In this document: one piece after another, positions 20,364 through 30,724 of the stretch
Position numbering within the stretch: position 1 is the first letter of the stretch
Layout of the letters: every line of letters begins with the position of its first letter
Assembly (NCBI RefSeq): GCF_900102745.1
Contig: NZ_FMZF01000001.1
Coordinates: 1 to 64,000 of the forward strand
Length of the DNA stretch: 64,000 nucleotides
Direction: 5' to 3'
Source of the DNA: Geodermatophilus telluris
GTDB lineage: Bacteria; Actinomycetota; Actinomycetes; Mycobacteriales; Geodermatophilaceae
Translations under genes and position numbers: made by a program
The notes under the pieces: generated by a model
Seen by the model: the letters and a program-made list of their open reading frames with translations, nothing else
Databases searched by the model: none
Told to the model about the DNA's origin: nothing

Positions 20364-22259
20364 TCAGCCGAGGGCGCCGAGGAACGCGTCGGTGACGCCG
20401 ACGGCGGCGCGGCTGGACTGGCCGGCCTCCACCAGGACGGCGAAGGCGACGTCGCCCTGGGGGCCGCCGAGCTGGTAGCCCACGAACCAGCCGTGGGAGT
20501 CCGGCGGGGTGTTGCCGCCGAACTCGGCGGTGCCGGTCTTGCCGTACACCTCGCCGCGGGCGGCCAGCGCGGTCGCCGTCCCCGAGAGCACGACCTGCCG
20601 CATCATCGGCCGCAGCTGGTCGAGGACCGCCTGGCCCGGACCCGCCGGCGCCGGCCCGGCCGGGTCGGCGCCGACGACCTCCACCGGGACGGCGGGGGTG
20701 CCGCCGGCGATGCCGGCGGCGACCAGCGCCATCTGCGCCGGGCTCACCAGCACCTCGCCCTGGCCGATGGCGTTCGCCGCCTTGGTGGTGCCGGTGGAGT
20801 CCGCGGGCACGCTCCCGGAGAAGACCTCGACCGGCAGCTCCCAGTCGGCGCCGATGCCGTAGGAGGCGGCCGCGGAGGCCAGCGCGTCGTCGGGCAGCTG
20901 CAGGCCGGTCTGGATGAACGTCGTGTTGCACGACTGGGCGAAGGCCTCGGTGAAGGGCACCGTGCCCAGGTCGAACTGGTCCTGGTTCTCGAACTCGCGC
21001 CCCTCCACGACCGTCGTCCCCGGACAGGCCACCGGGGTGTCCGGGGTGAGCGCGCCGGCGGACAGCAGGGCGGTGGCCGTCACCGTCTTCATGCTCGAGC
21101 CGGGCGGGTACTGCCCGCTCAGCGCGTTGCCGGCGGCGGCCGCCTCGTTCGAGGACACGGCCAGGAGCTCACCGGTCCCGGGCCGCACGACGACCAGGTG
21201 GGTGGCCAGCGGCTGGGTGGCGACGGCGGCGTCGGCGGCGTCCTGCAGCGGGCGGACCAGCGGCGTCTGCACCGGCTCGCCGGGCACCGGCTCGACGGCG
21301 CCGACCTCGCGGCCGGTGTCGCCGGTGGACGCGTCGGCGCTCACCACCGACACGGTGAACCCCGGGGTGCCGGTGAGCTGCTCCTGCAAGGCGCGCTGCA
21401 GGCCCGACAGGCCCAGCTGGTCGCCCGCGGCGTAGGCGGCCCCGTCGTCGCCGGTGGTCTCCTCGATCACCTCGGCGGTGGCCGCGCCGACGCGGCCGAG
21501 CAGCGCCGAGGCGAACCGCGCCGAGGGGGCCAGCAGCCGCGTGCTGGTGGGGAACACCGCGCCGGGCAGGTCGAACACCTGGGCGCGGATGGCCTCGAAG
21601 TCGGGCCGGCGCAGGGTGATCACCGGCACGAACTGGCCCGCCGGGGCGGCCTCGACGTCGGCGGTGATCTGCTCGGCCGGGATGCCGGTGGCCGCCGAGA
21701 GCGCCGCGGCGAGCGCCGGCAGGTCGGTGACCTCGTCCTTGGAGACGCCGACGTCGACCACCTCGGTGGGGGTGAACAGCGGCTGGCCCGCGGCGTCGGT
21801 GAGCGCGGCGCGGTCGGGCAGCGTCCGGGTCAGCTGCAGGCGCTGGCCGTCGGCCAGCTCGGGGTGGACGACGGTGGGCGCGGCCACGACCGCCCAGCCC
21901 TCGTCGCCCTCCCGGAGCTCCAGGGTGGCCTCGTAGGTCCAGTCGGGGGCGGCGGCGAGGTCCCAGGTGGCGGTCCAGCCGGCGGTGGCGGTGCCGTCGT
22001 CGACGCTGACCTCGCCGAGCTCGGCGGCGAGCGTGGCGTCGGGGAGGTCGGTCGCGGTCTGCTCGAGCAGGGCACCGGCCGCACCGGGGTCGGTGGTGGC
22101 CGCGGCGGCGGCGTCGGCGTCGCCGGCCGACCAGTCGTCGAGGAAGGCCTGCGCGGCCGCCCGGACGTCGTCCTCGGAGCTGCCGGAGCAGGCCGCCAGC
22201 GCCGGCGCGGCGAGGAGGGTCAGGACCGAACCGAGGACCGCCGTGCGTCGTGCTGCCAC
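20364..22259 (-). CDS. Class B penicillin-binding lipoprotein
   Basis: 631 residues, GTG start at 22257-22259. Signal peptide with lipobox LAAC, then an NTF2/MecA-N-like domain, a PBP dimerisation region and a transpeptidase domain. Active-site motifs: S388-S-M-K391 (SxxK), SCN (SxN) and KTGT. It forms D,D cross-links in peptidoglycan outside the membrane. Matches mycobacterial Rv2864c in architecture and neighbourhood (next to GNAT, ispG, rip1, dxr). The MecA-N-like domain is reminiscent of low-affinity beta-lactam PBPs, but resistance cannot be inferred. Confidence 0.93.
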   Translation of the reverse strand: MAARRTAVLGSVLTLLAAPALAACSGSSEDDVRAAAQAFLDDWSAGDADAAAAATTDPGAAGALLEQTATDLPDATLAAELGEVSVDDGTATAGWTATWDLAAAPDWTYEATLELREGDEGWAVVAAPTVVHPELADGQRLQLTRTLPDRAALTDAAGQPLFTPTEVVDVGVSKDEVTDLPALAAALSAATGIPAEQITADVEAAPAGQFVPVITLRRPDFEAIRAQVFDLPGAVFPTSTRLLAPSARFASALLGRVGAATAEVIEETTGDDGAAYAAGDQLGLSGLQRALQEQLTGTPGFTVSVVSADASTGDTGREVGAVEPVPGEPVQTPLVRPLQDAADAAVATQPLATHLVVVRPGTGELLAVSSNEAAAAGNALSGQYPPGSSMKTVTATALLSAGALTPDTPVACPGTTVVEGREFENQDQFDLGTVPFTEAFAQSCNTTFIQTGLQLPDDALASAAASYGIGADWELPVEVFSGSVPADSTGTTKAANAIGQGEVLVSPAQMALVAAGIAGGTPAVPVEVVGADPAGPAPAGPGQAVLDQLRPMMRQVVLSGTATALAARGEVYGKTGTAEFGGNTPPDSHGWFVGYQLGGPQGDVAFAVLVEAGQSSRAAVGVTDAFLGALG

Positions 22260-22305
22260 GGCCCCCCACCCTGTCAGACGCTGCTGCCGGTTCCCGGGAG
22301 GCGCT

Positions 22306-23157
22306 TCAGAACAGGACGCTGGCGTAGCAGCCGACCTCGCTGAAGCCGACCCGGCGGTACACCGCCCGGGCCGGGGCGTTGTAGTCGTTGACGTAGAGGC
22401 TGACCAGCGGCGCGATCGCCGTCCGGGCGTACTCGACGACGGCGGCCATGCCGGCGGCGCCGATGCCGCGGCCGCGCAGCGCCGGGGCGACCCACACGCC
22501 CTGCACCTGGCAGGCCGCGCGGGACACCGCGCCGATCTCGGCCTTGAACAGCACCTCGCCGTCCTCGATCCAGGCCAGCGACTGCCCGGCCCGCACGAGG
22601 TCCTCGACGCGGGCCCGGTAGCCGGCGCCCCCGTCGATGCGCAGCGGGCTGACGCCGACCTCCTCGGTGAACATCGCGACGGCGGCCGGCAGCAGGACGT
22701 CGACCTCGGCGGGCCGCACCGGGCGCACCCGCGGCTCGGGCGCCACCGCCGGGGGACCCTCGACGGCCAGGAGCGGCTGCCGGGGCCGGTGGTCGCGGGC
22801 CGGTCCCCAGGAGGGCTCGAGCAGCTCCCACAGCGGGTCGACGGCGGCCGCGGGCCCCACGATGGTCGAGCAGCGCCGCCCGGACCGGCGGGCGCGCTCG
22901 GCGAAGGCGGTGGCCGCGGCCCGCTCGGCGCCGGGGACGGCGAACGGGATGAGGTTCGCGCCGGCCAGGCAGACCGCGTCGAGGGTGCGGCCGCCCCCGA
23001 TGCCCCACAGCGGGGCGCCGAGCGCCGCCGGCGCCGTCCCCGCGACCTCCACCCGCCCGGCGATCACGCAGGCCCCGACCGGGTCGAGCGCGAGGAGCCG
23101 GCGGACGGCCGGCTCGTCGGTCTCGTCGAGGACGCGGGCGGTCGGCGAGCGGAGCAC
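22306..23157 (-). CDS. DUF4081 / GNAT family N-acetyltransferase
   Basis: 283 residues, GTG at 23155-23157. N-terminal half fits DUF4081; C-terminal half is a GNAT fold with the acetyl-CoA-binding segment VWVAPALRGRGIGAAG and the final YNAPARAVYRRVGF motif. Orthologue by position of Rv2867c. It starts 13 bp after the ispG stop, so the two are probably cotranscribed. Substrate unknown. Confidence 0.88.
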   Translation of the reverse strand: MLRSPTARVLDETDEPAVRRLLALDPVGACVIAGRVEVAGTAPAALGAPLWGIGGGRTLDAVCLAGANLIPFAVPGAERAAATAFAERARRSGRRCSTIVGPAAAVDPLWELLEPSWGPARDHRPRQPLLAVEGPPAVAPEPRVRPVRPAEVDVLLPAAVAMFTEEVGVSPLRIDGGAGYRARVEDLVRAGQSLAWIEDGEVLFKAEIGAVSRAACQVQGVWVAPALRGRGIGAAGMAAVVEYARTAIAPLVSLYVNDYNAPARAVYRRVGFSEVGCYASVLF

Positions 23158-23170
23158 GGGGGCGGGCGGG

Positions 23171-24331
23171 TCAGCTGACGGTGACGACGGGCGGGCCGGA
23201 GGCGACGCCGTCGTCGACCTGCTCGCCGGCGATCCGCATGGCCTCCTCGATGAGCGTCTCGACGATCTGCGACTCCGGCACGGTCTTGACGACCTCGCCC
23301 TTGACGAAGATCTGGCCCTTGCCGTTGCCGGACGCGACGCCGAGGTCGGCCTCGCGCGCCTCGCCGGGGCCGTTGACGACGCAACCCATGACCGCGACCC
23401 GCAGCGGCACCTCCATGCCCTCGAGCCCGGCGGTCACCTCGTCGGCCAGCTTGTAGACGTCGACCTGGGCGCGCCCGCACGACGGGCAGCTGACGATCTC
23501 CAGGCCGCGCTGGCGCAGGTTGAGGGACTCGAGGATCTGGTTGCCGACCTTGACCTCCTCGGCGGGAGGCGCGGACAGCGAGACGCGGATCGTGTCGCCG
23601 ATGCCCTGGCTGAGGAGGGCACCGAAGGCGACGGCCGACTTGATGGTCCCCTGGAAGGCGGGGCCGGCCTCGGTGACCCCGAGGTGCAGCGGGTACTCGC
23701 ACTGCGCGGCGAGCAGTTCGTAGGCGCGAACCATGACCACCGGGTCGTTGTGCTTCACCGAGATCTTGATGTCGCGGAAGTCGTGCTCCTCGAACAGCGA
23801 GCACTCCCACAGCGCCGACTCCACCAGCGCCTCCGGCGTCGCCTTGCCGTACTTGGCCAGCAGCCGCTTGTCCAGCGACCCGGCGTTCACGCCGATGCGG
23901 ATCGGGATGCCGGCGCCCTTGGCTGCGCGGGCGATCTCGCCGACCTTGTCGTCGAACTTCTTGATGTTGCCCGGGTTCACGCGCACCGCGGCGCAGCCGG
24001 CGTCGATCGCGGCGAAGACGTAGCGCGGCTGGAAGTGGATGTCGGCGATGACCGGGATCTGCGACTTCCTCGCGATGACCGGCAGCGCCTCGGCGTCGTC
24101 GGTGTCGGGGACGGCGACCCGCACGATCTGGCACCCGGATGCGGTCAGCTCGGCGATCTGCTGCAGCGTCGCGTTGACGTCGGCGGTCTTGGTCGTGGTC
24201 ATCGACTGGACGCTGACCGGGTGGTCGCTGCCGACCCCCACGTCGCCCACCATGAGCTGGCGGGTCCTGCGCCGGGGTGCGAGGACGGGCGGGGGTGCAG
24301 CGGGCATGCCGAGACCGACGACGGTGGACAT
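23171..24331 (-). CDS. ispG: Flavodoxin-dependent 4-hydroxy-3-methylbut-2-enyl-diphosphate synthase
   Basis: 386 residues, ATG at 24329-24331. Penultimate step of the MEP isoprenoid pathway; a [4Fe-4S] enzyme. Cluster cysteines are in CPSCGR and [10 protein letters not shown]; the N-terminal barrel has [13 protein letters not shown]. It lies with dxr, the second committed MEP gene, separated from it only by rip1. Confidence 0.97.
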   Translation of the reverse strand: MSTVVGLGMPAAPPPVLAPRRRTRQLMVGDVGVGSDHPVSVQSMTTTKTADVNATLQQIAELTASGCQIVRVAVPDTDDAEALPVIARKSQIPVIADIHFQPRYVFAAIDAGCAAVRVNPGNIKKFDDKVGEIARAAKGAGIPIRIGVNAGSLDKRLLAKYGKATPEALVESALWECSLFEEHDFRDIKISVKHNDPVVMVRAYELLAAQCEYPLHLGVTEAGPAFQGTIKSAVAFGALLSQGIGDTIRVSLSAPPAEEVKVGNQILESLNLRQRGLEIVSCPSCGRAQVDVYKLADEVTAGLEGMEVPLRVAVMGCVVNGPGEAREADLGVASGNGKGQIFVKGEVVKTVPESQIVETLIEEAMRIAGEQVDDGVASGPPVVTVS

Positions 24332-24372
24332 GGCCCCGAGTATCCCCGCTCCGCGCAGGTCGGCGCCGCGAC

Positions 24373-25761
24373 CTACTGGAGTGTGATCGGGTTGACCACG
24401 TCGGCGACGAGCAGCAGCCCCGACAGCGCGACGAACAGCCCGGCGACGACGTAGGCGACCGGCATCAGCCGGGCGATGTCGAAGGGCCCGGGGTCGGGGC
24501 GGCCGCGCCACCGGGCGACGACCGAGCGGGCCTTCTCGTACAGCGCCCCGGCCACGTGGCCGCCGTCGAGCGGGTAGATCGGCAGCAGGTTGAACAGGAA
24601 CAGCACCAGGTTGACGCTGGCCAGCAGGCTGAGGAAGAACGACAGCTTCTCCAGGCCGCTGATCCGGTCGATCGCGAACACCTCGCCGGAGATGCGCCCG
24701 ACGCCGACGACGCCGATCGGGCCGTTGGCGTCGCGCTCCTCGCCGAGGAAGGCGGCCCGGAACAGCTGCGGCACGCGCTCGGGGATCTCGACCAGCCGCT
24801 GCACCGACTGGGTGACGACCATCCCGAAGTACCCGGGCAGGGCGGACGGCGACTGGCGGGCGAAGCCGAACACCGGGCCGACGCCGAGGTAGCCGGCGGT
24901 CGTGGTGCCCTCGCCGTCCGCGGTGGCCACCACGTTCTCGATCGGGGTGACGGTGAGCTCCCGGCGCTGCCCGTCACGCTCGACGGTGAGGTCGAGGGGC
25001 TGGTCCGCCGAGCTGCGGATGGCCTGCTGGACCGTCGTCCAGCTGTCGTAGGCCGTGGGATCGACCTGCTGCCCGCCGATGGCCACGATCGTGTCACCCG
25101 GGCGGAGCCCCGCCTCGGCGGCGGGGCTGGCCACCGGGAGCGAGCAGCCCGGCGTGCCCTCCTCGCAGACCTGGCCCGCGTCGGCGCCGCTGGTGACGAT
25201 CGGGATGTCGCAGACGTCGCGGCCCTGGTCCTCGGCGAGCCGGATGCTCTCCGCGCCGGCCGGCACCACGCAGGCGGGCACGGTCTCGACCTGGGTGGTG
25301 ATGACGTTCGTGCCGATGGCGGTGAGCGTGACGGCGAAGAAGACGAGCGCCAGCACCAGGTTGTGGAACGGGCCGGCGAACATGACGACCACGCGCTGCC
25401 ACCAGGGCTTCTTGTAGAAGACCCGGTCGCCGTCGCTGGGCAGCACGTCGTCGAGGGCCTGGCCGCGCACCTCGGCGATGAACGTGCGCATGCGGGTGGC
25501 CCGCTTGCTCTCGTGCTCCTCGGCCGGCGGGATCATGCCGACGATGCGGATGTAGCCACCCAGCGGGACGGCCTTGACGCCGTACTCGGTCTCGCCCCTG
25601 GTCCGGGAGAACAGCGTGGGACCGAAGCCGACCATGAACTGCGGCACCCGCATGCCGAACTTCCGGGCCCAGAAGAAGTGACCGAACTCGTGGAAGCCGA
25701 TCGAGAACAGCAGCCCGACGAAGAAGGCGGCGATCCCGAGGACGGTCAGGAGCGTGCTCAG
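24373..25761 (-). CDS. rip1: Site-2 intramembrane metalloprotease (Rip1/RseP family)
   Basis: About 462 residues. The first helix carries H24-E25-F-G-H28, the zinc site; a PDZ domain with [14 protein letters not shown] is in the middle; [12 protein letters not shown] supplies the third ligand near the C-terminus; then a final helix. Cuts anti-sigma factors within the membrane in actinobacteria. Start is uncertain: a CTG at 25759-25761 overlaps the dxr stop and has GGAGG six bases upstream, while a GTG 15 codons further up (25806) is the nearest conventional start. I favour the CTG. The chain between HEFGH and PDZ contains extra cysteines. Confidence 0.9.
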   Translation of the reverse strand: MSTLLTVLGIAAFFVGLLFSIGFHEFGHFFWARKFGMRVPQFMVGFGPTLFSRTRGETEYGVKAVPLGGYIRIVGMIPPAEEHESKRATRMRTFIAEVRGQALDDVLPSDGDRVFYKKPWWQRVVVMFAGPFHNLVLALVFFAVTLTAIGTNVITTQVETVPACVVPAGAESIRLAEDQGRDVCDIPIVTSGADAGQVCEEGTPGCSLPVASPAAEAGLRPGDTIVAIGGQQVDPTAYDSWTTVQQAIRSSADQPLDLTVERDGQRRELTVTPIENVVATADGEGTTTAGYLGVGPVFGFARQSPSALPGYFGMVVTQSVQRLVEIPERVPQLFRAAFLGEERDANGPIGVVGVGRISGEVFAIDRISGLEKLSFFLSLLASVNLVLFLFNLLPIYPLDGGHVAGALYEKARSVVARWRGRPDPGPFDIARLMPVAYVVAGLFVALSGLLLVADVVNPITLQ

Positions 25762-26960
25762 CTCGGTCCTCCGGCCAGGGCGGCGCGGGCGTGCTGCCGG
25801 GCCCACCGCTCGGCGGCCAGCACGTCGTCCACGCAGGTGGGTGCGCCGAGGTCCGGCGCGTCGTCGAGGGTACGCGCGACGAGGCCGACGACGTCCGGGA
25901 AACGCAGCCGTCCGGCGAGGAAGGCGGCGACCGCCTCCTCGTTGGCCGCGTTGTACAGCGCCGGGACGACGCCGCCGGCCTCCCCCGCCGCGCGGGCCAG
26001 CCGGACGGCGGGGAACGCGTCGGCGTCGAGCGGCGCGAACTCCCACGTGCTCGCCGTCGACCAGTCCAGGGCCGGCTGCACGTGCGGTAGCCGGTCGGGC
26101 CAGGCCAGCGCGAGCGCGATCGGCAGCCGCATGTCCGGCGGGCTGGCCTGGGCGATGGTGGCGCCGTCGGTGAAGGTGACCATCGAGTGCACGATCGACT
26201 GCGGGTGCACGACGACGTCGATGTCGGCGTAGGGGACGCCGAAGAGCAGGTGCGCCTCGATGAGCTCCAGGCCCTTGTTGACCAGGGTCGCGGAGTTGAC
26301 GGTCACGACCGGCCCCATGTCCCAGGTGGGGTGGGCCAGCGCCTGCTCGGGGGTGACGTCGGCGAGCTCGGCGGCGCGGCGCCCGCGGAAGGGCCCGCCG
26401 CTCGCGGTGAGCACCAGCCGGGCGACCTCTCCCCTGTCCCCGCCGCGCAGGCACTGCGCCAGGGCGGAGTGCTCGGAGTCCACCGGCACCAGCTGGCCGG
26501 GCGCGGTGGCGGCGAGGACGAGGTCGCCGCCGGCGACGAGGGACTCCTTGTTGGCCAGGGCCACGGTGGTGCCCGCCCGCAGCGCCGACAGCGTGGGCCC
26601 CAGCCCGATGGAGCCGGTGATGCCGTTGAGGACGACGTCGGTGCGCCGCGCCGCCAGCTCCTCGGCGGCGCGCGGCCCGGCGAGGATCTCCGGCAGCGCG
26701 TACTCGCCCCGGGCCCAGCCGCGCTGCGAGGCCGCCGCGTAGAACGCCAGCTGCAGGTCCTGCGCCGCCGTCGCCCGGGCCACCGCGACGGTGCGCACCC
26801 CGAGGGTCAGCGCCTGCTCGGCCAGGCGGGCGACGTCGCCCCCGCCGGCGGCCAGCGCGGTGATCCGCAGCCGGTCGGGGTTCTGCGCGGCGACCGCGAT
26901 CGCCTGCCGGCCGATCGAGCCGGTGGAGCCCAGCAGGGTCACCTCGCGCGGCTCGCTCAT
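25758..26960 (-). CDS. dxr: 1-deoxy-D-xylulose-5-phosphate reductoisomerase
   Basis: 400 residues, ATG at 26958-26960. First committed step of the MEP pathway, NADPH-dependent; target of fosmidomycin. [10 protein letters not shown] (NADPH binding), the metal-binding VDSEHSA and the SASGGPFRG substrate loop are intact. Its stop overlaps the rip1 start. Confidence 0.97.
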   Translation of the reverse strand: MSEPREVTLLGSTGSIGRQAIAVAAQNPDRLRITALAAGGGDVARLAEQALTLGVRTVAVARATAAQDLQLAFYAAASQRGWARGEYALPEILAGPRAAEELAARRTDVVLNGITGSIGLGPTLSALRAGTTVALANKESLVAGGDLVLAATAPGQLVPVDSEHSALAQCLRGGDRGEVARLVLTASGGPFRGRRAAELADVTPEQALAHPTWDMGPVVTVNSATLVNKGLELIEAHLLFGVPYADIDVVVHPQSIVHSMVTFTDGATIAQASPPDMRLPIALALAWPDRLPHVQPALDWSTASTWEFAPLDADAFPAVRLARAAGEAGGVVPALYNAANEEAVAAFLAGRLRFPDVVGLVARTLDDAPDLGAPTCVDDVLAAERWARQHARAALAGGPS

Positions 26961-27043
26961 GCCGCGATCCTCCCCGACGCGCGGGGCGGCCCGCCCCCCA
27001 CCTCGTCCGGTGCGCGGCGGCCGCGGCTGGCAGGATGGGGCCC

Positions 27044-27364
27044 GTGAGCGAGCAGCACGGCCCCGGGGTCCGCCAGCACGACCCGGCGACGACGCGCGTC
27101 AACCAGCCCAACCGCGAGGAGGGCGTGGTCCGCGCGGGCGAGCACCCCGTGGAGCACGAGCGCCCCGAGGACTGGGGGTGGCACGGCCGCGCCGGCAAGT
27201 GGGGACAGGTCGCCGGCTGGCTCGGCGTGCTGTCGATGCTGGCCTACCTGTGGGGCAACCACGAGGGCCGGATGGAGGACCTCTGGCTGATCGGCATCGC
27301 CGCCCTGCTGGTCGTCGTGCTGCTGTGGGACCTGCGCCGCAAGCGGACCGCCTGGCGCCCGTAG
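27044..27364 (+). CDS. DUF2631 small membrane protein
   Basis: 106 residues from GTG 27044 (AGGA eight bases upstream); an ATG at 27035 is in frame but lacks spacing. A polar N-terminal half with EDWGWHG, then two hydrophobic segments (about 53-67 and 81-95) and a basic end. This layout fits DUF2631, found near dxr in mycobacteria. Function unknown. Confidence 0.75.
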   Translation: MSEQHGPGVRQHDPATTRVNQPNREEGVVRAGEHPVEHERPEDWGWHGRAGKWGQVAGWLGVLSMLAYLWGNHEGRMEDLWLIGIAALLVVVLLWDLRRKRTAWRP

Positions 27365-27379
27365 CCCCTGCACCCGACA

Positions 27380-27419
27380 CGACGACCCGGTCCCGCCACC
27401 GCGCGGGGCCGGGTCGTCG
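27380..27419. terminator. Bidirectional terminator hairpin
   Basis: CGACGACCCGG (27380-27390) pairs with CCGGGTCGTCG (27409-27419) between convergent genes; part of the 18-nt interior can also pair. Confidence 0.7.
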
Positions 27420-27433
27420 CGCGTGGCGGGCCC

Positions 27434-28150
27434 TCAGGTCGCGGTGACGCCGATCGCCGTGCCGATGGCGTAGGTGACCCCCGCGGCCAGCGCACCGAAC
27501 AGCAGCTGGCGCAGCCCCGCGAACCACCAGCTCCGGGGGGTGAAGCGCGAGGACAGCGCCCCCGCGGCCAGCAGGCCGGCCCCGCCGCACAGCAGCGCCA
27601 CCCACAGCACCGACCAGCCCAGCAGGTAGGGCAGCAGCGGGACCACCGCCCCGGTGGCGAAGGTGAGGAACGACGAGACCGCCGCGACCCGCGGCGAGGG
27701 TTTGTCGTTCGGGTTGAGGCCCAGCTCGGCGACCACGTGCAGGCGGAGCGCGACGTCGGGGTCGCGGTGCAGCTGGACGGCCACCTGCCGGGCGAGGTCG
27801 GCGTCCACCCCGCGCACCTGCATCATCTGCACGAGCTCGGCGAGCTCACCGCCGGGGTTGCGCTCGAGCTCGCGGCGCTCCTTCTCCACCTCGAGGTCGA
27901 GCTGCTCGTTCTGCGTCCGCACCGAGGTGTACTCGCCCAGCGCCATGGAGATGGCGCCGGCGACCAGGCTCGCCACCCCGGAGAGCACGATCGTGCGTGC
28001 CGGGGCGCCCCCGCCGCCGACCCCGGCGACCAGCGCGGTGTTGGTGACCAGCCCGTCCATCGCGCCGAAGACGGCGGCCCGCAGCCACCCGCCCGAGACG
28101 TCGGCGTGGCTGTGCTCGTGGGCCTCGGCGGCCGGCGCCTCCGAGCTCAC
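27434..28150 (-). CDS. VIT1/CCC1 family iron/manganese transporter
   Basis: 238 residues, GTG at 28148-28150 overlapping the rlmN stop (GTGA). His-rich N-terminus (HEHSHADV), then [16 protein letters not shown], the VIT signature, [13 protein letters not shown] and three C-terminal helices. The polar middle region with E, H and M fits the cytosolic metal-binding domain. Probably moves Fe2+ or Mn2+ out of the cytosol; ion not determined by sequence. Confidence 0.9.
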   Translation of the reverse strand: MSSEAPAAEAHEHSHADVSGGWLRAAVFGAMDGLVTNTALVAGVGGGGAPARTIVLSGVASLVAGAISMALGEYTSVRTQNEQLDLEVEKERRELERNPGGELAELVQMMQVRGVDADLARQVAVQLHRDPDVALRLHVVAELGLNPNDKPSPRVAAVSSFLTFATGAVVPLLPYLLGWSVLWVALLCGGAGLLAAGALSSRFTPRSWWFAGLRQLLFGALAAGVTYAIGTAIGVTAT

Positions 28151-29322
28151 CCGTCGGCCTCGGCGCCCAGTTCCACCGGCGGCTCCACCGACGGCGCCGG
28201 CACCGCCACGGTCGGGACGCCGTCCACGCGGTCGGCCGCCGCCAGCTGCCCGCAGGCGCCGTCGATGTCCTGGCCGCGGGTGTCGCGGACCGTCGTCGGC
28301 ACGCCGGCGGCCCGCAGCCGCGCGACGAACTCCCGCTGCGCCGGCAGCGGGCTGGCGTCCCACGGGCTGCCCGGGGTCGGGTTGAGCGGGATGAGGTTCA
28401 CGTGGGCCAGCTTCCCGGCCAGCAGCCGGCCCAGGAGGTCGGCCCGCTCGGGCTGGTCGTTGACGTCGCGGATGAGCGCGTACTCGACCGAGTAGCGGCG
28501 GCCGGTGCGGGCGGCGTAGGCGTCGGCGGCGTCGACGACCTCCCGGACGCCGTACCGGGTGTTGATCGGCACCAGGGTGTCGCGGAGCTCGTCGTCGGGA
28601 GCGTGCAGGCTCACCGCGAGGGTGACCGCCACGCCCTCCTCGGTGAGCTTCCGGATGCCGGGCACCAGGCCGACGGTGGAGACGGTGACCGAGCGCTGGG
28701 ACAGCCCGAGGCCCCAGGGCGCCGGGGCGAGCAGCGCCCGCAGCGTCTGGCGCACCCGCGGGTAGTTGGCCAGCGGCTCGCCCATGCCCATGAAGACCAC
28801 GTTGGACAGCCGGCCGGGACCACCCGGCACCTCACCGCCGGCCATGGCCGCGGCCGCCGCGACCGCCTGGCCGACGATCTCGGCCGTCGACAGGTTGCGG
28901 GTCAGCCCGTTCTGGCCGGTGGCGCAGAAGGGGCAGGCCATGCCGCAGCCGGCCTGGCTGGAGATGCACACCGTGGCGCGGTCGGGGTAGCGCATGAGCA
29001 CGCTCTCGACCAGCGCGCCGTCGTGCAGGCGCCACAGCGTCTTGCGGGTGCGGCCGCCGTCGGCGCTGAGCGTGCGCACCGGCGTGAGCAGCCCGGGCAG
29101 CAGCGCGCCGGTGAGCGCCTCGCGGGCGGCGGCCGGCAGGTCGGTCATCTGCGCCGGGTCGGTGACCCCGCGGAAGTAGTGCCGCGCCAGCTGGTCGGCA
29201 CGGAAGGCCGGCTGCCCCAGCTCGGCCACGGCGGCGCGCGCCTCCTCGCGGGTCAGGTCGGCGAGGTGGCGGGGCGGCTTGCCCCGGCGCGGGGCGTCGA
29301 GGACGAGGGGCAGGGCAGTCAT
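28147..29322 (-). CDS. rlmN: Dual-specificity 23S rRNA/tRNA adenine-C2 methyltransferase
   Basis: 391 residues, ATG at 29320-29322 after GGGAGG. Radical SAM enzyme that methylates A2503 of 23S rRNA and A37 of some tRNAs. The cluster motif C126-x3-C130-x2-C133 (CGMACPFC), MGMGEPLAN and the C-terminal catalytic cysteine in DGACGQL are present. Followed by and translationally coupled to the VIT transporter. Confidence 0.96.
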   Translation of the reverse strand: MTALPLVLDAPRRGKPPRHLADLTREEARAAVAELGQPAFRADQLARHYFRGVTDPAQMTDLPAAAREALTGALLPGLLTPVRTLSADGGRTRKTLWRLHDGALVESVLMRYPDRATVCISSQAGCGMACPFCATGQNGLTRNLSTAEIVGQAVAAAAAMAGGEVPGGPGRLSNVVFMGMGEPLANYPRVRQTLRALLAPAPWGLGLSQRSVTVSTVGLVPGIRKLTEEGVAVTLAVSLHAPDDELRDTLVPINTRYGVREVVDAADAYAARTGRRYSVEYALIRDVNDQPERADLLGRLLAGKLAHVNLIPLNPTPGSPWDASPLPAQREFVARLRAAGVPTTVRDTRGQDIDGACGQLAAADRVDGVPTVAVPAPSVEPPVELGAEADG

Positions 29323-29384
29323 GGCCTCCCCATCGTCCCATCCCCCGGCGCGTCCCGGGTCCCGCTGCGGGTGAGCTGGCTCGC

Positions 29385-30611
29385 TCAGGGCAGCGGCGAC
29401 GGGGACGGCGACGGCGACGGCGACGGCGGGTCGGTGCTCCCCGGCGTCTGCGTCCCGGTCGGGTCCGTCTCGGACGGAGGGGTCCCGGTCGGGTCCGTCG
29501 AGTCCTCGTCCGGCACCTCGACGGGCGGGACGGGGGTCCCGTCGCCGGGGACCTCGACCGGCGGGACGACCGGGCCCGGCCCGGGCGCGTCCTCCGGCGA
29601 CTCCGGCACCGGCACCTCCGCCGGCGGGGCCGGGTCGGCCGGTCCCCCGGCCGGTGGCGCGCCGCCCCCGGGTGCCGGCGCGGGGGGCACGACGACGGGG
29701 ACGGCGTCCGGCGGCGCGGCCGGCACCGGGGCGGCGGCCACGGGCGGAGCCGCCACGGGGGCCGGCGCGCTCGCCGGTGCGGTGGCCGGTGCCGCGCTCC
29801 GGAGCCGGGGGCTGCGGACGGGCGGCGGTGCCGTCGCGGTGCCGGCGGTCTCCGCCGCGACGGACGGCACCGGGACGCTCGTGGTCGGCGCGGCCGGGAC
29901 GGCGCCGGCCGCGGCGGAGGGCACGGCCGGAGGCGCGACCCGCACCGGGGCGCGGGTGGTCTCCGGGGACGCCTGGACGGCCGCGGTCGGCACCGGTCCG
30001 GACCCCGAGGAGACCAGGGCCGCCGCGCCCGCGACGCCGCCCGCGACGAGCAGCGCCAGCGCCCCGGCGATCCCCACCCGGCGCCGCGGACGGCGTCGCG
30101 GGCCGACGACGACCGGCAGGTCCCGGGCCACGACGGCACCCAGCGGCTCGGGCTCTCCGGCAGGCTCCTCCGCCTCGTGAGCGGCGGGCTCGGGGGCGAC
30201 GGGCTCGGGGACGTCCGCGACCGCGGCCGGCTCGGGGACGTCCTCGACCGCGGGCTCCTCGACCGCGGGCTCCTCGACCGGGGAGTCCTCGACCGCTGGG
30301 GCCTCGACCGCGACCGGGTCGGCGACGGCAGGTGCCACTGGCGCCGGTCCCGCGGCGACGCGCTCGGCGAGGGGCTGGGCGACGGGCTCGGCGACGGGCT
30401 CGGCGACCGCGTCCGCGGGCTCGTCCGCGCTGGTGTCGTCCGCGGGCGTGTCGTCCGCGGAGATCCCGCCGTCCGACTGCTCCTCGGCGGCGCCCGCGGG
30501 CGGGGCCAGCCAGTCGGGCAGCCAGTCCGCCCACTCCTCGGCAGGCGGCACGGGTCCCTCCGCGCCGGGCGCCCGCCCGTCCGTCGTCCCGTCGTCCGGC
30601 TGCGCCGCCAT
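29385..30611 (-). CDS. Proline-rich single-pass membrane protein, hypothetical
   Basis: 408 residues, ATG at 30609-30611. Acidic cytosolic region (1-160) with repeated VEEPAVE and AEPVAEP units, a basic patch PRRRPRRR (171-178), one transmembrane helix (about 179-200), and an extracellular Pro/Ala/Val-rich part ending in [10 protein letters not shown]. The basic patch before the helix gives an N-in orientation. No enzymatic domain. Such proteins often span the cell wall; no specific function can be proposed. Codon usage matches the neighbours. Confidence 0.7.
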   Translation of the reverse strand: MAAQPDDGTTDGRAPGAEGPVPPAEEWADWLPDWLAPPAGAAEEQSDGGISADDTPADDTSADEPADAVAEPVAEPVAQPLAERVAAGPAPVAPAVADPVAVEAPAVEDSPVEEPAVEEPAVEDVPEPAAVADVPEPVAPEPAAHEAEEPAGEPEPLGAVVARDLPVVVGPRRRPRRRVGIAGALALLVAGGVAGAAALVSSGSGPVPTAAVQASPETTRAPVRVAPPAVPSAAAGAVPAAPTTSVPVPSVAAETAGTATAPPPVRSPRLRSAAPATAPASAPAPVAAPPVAAAPVPAAPPDAVPVVVPPAPAPGGGAPPAGGPADPAPPAEVPVPESPEDAPGPGPVVPPVEVPGDGTPVPPVEVPDEDSTDPTGTPPSETDPTGTQTPGSTDPPSPSPSPSPSPLP

Positions 30612-30724
30612 CCCACCTCACAGTCACCCGTTGTCGTCAATCCGTCACTCGCGGTCGGGACATGGTGCCGGACGGTCCCGTCATCCCCCCGGAGGCGCGA
30701 CGGGAGGCCGCTAGCGTCGGCCGG

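Noticed and set aside
30634-30662. Promoter with TTGTCG upstream of the TrmH-like gene
   Set aside because: No -10 at acceptable spacing on either strand.
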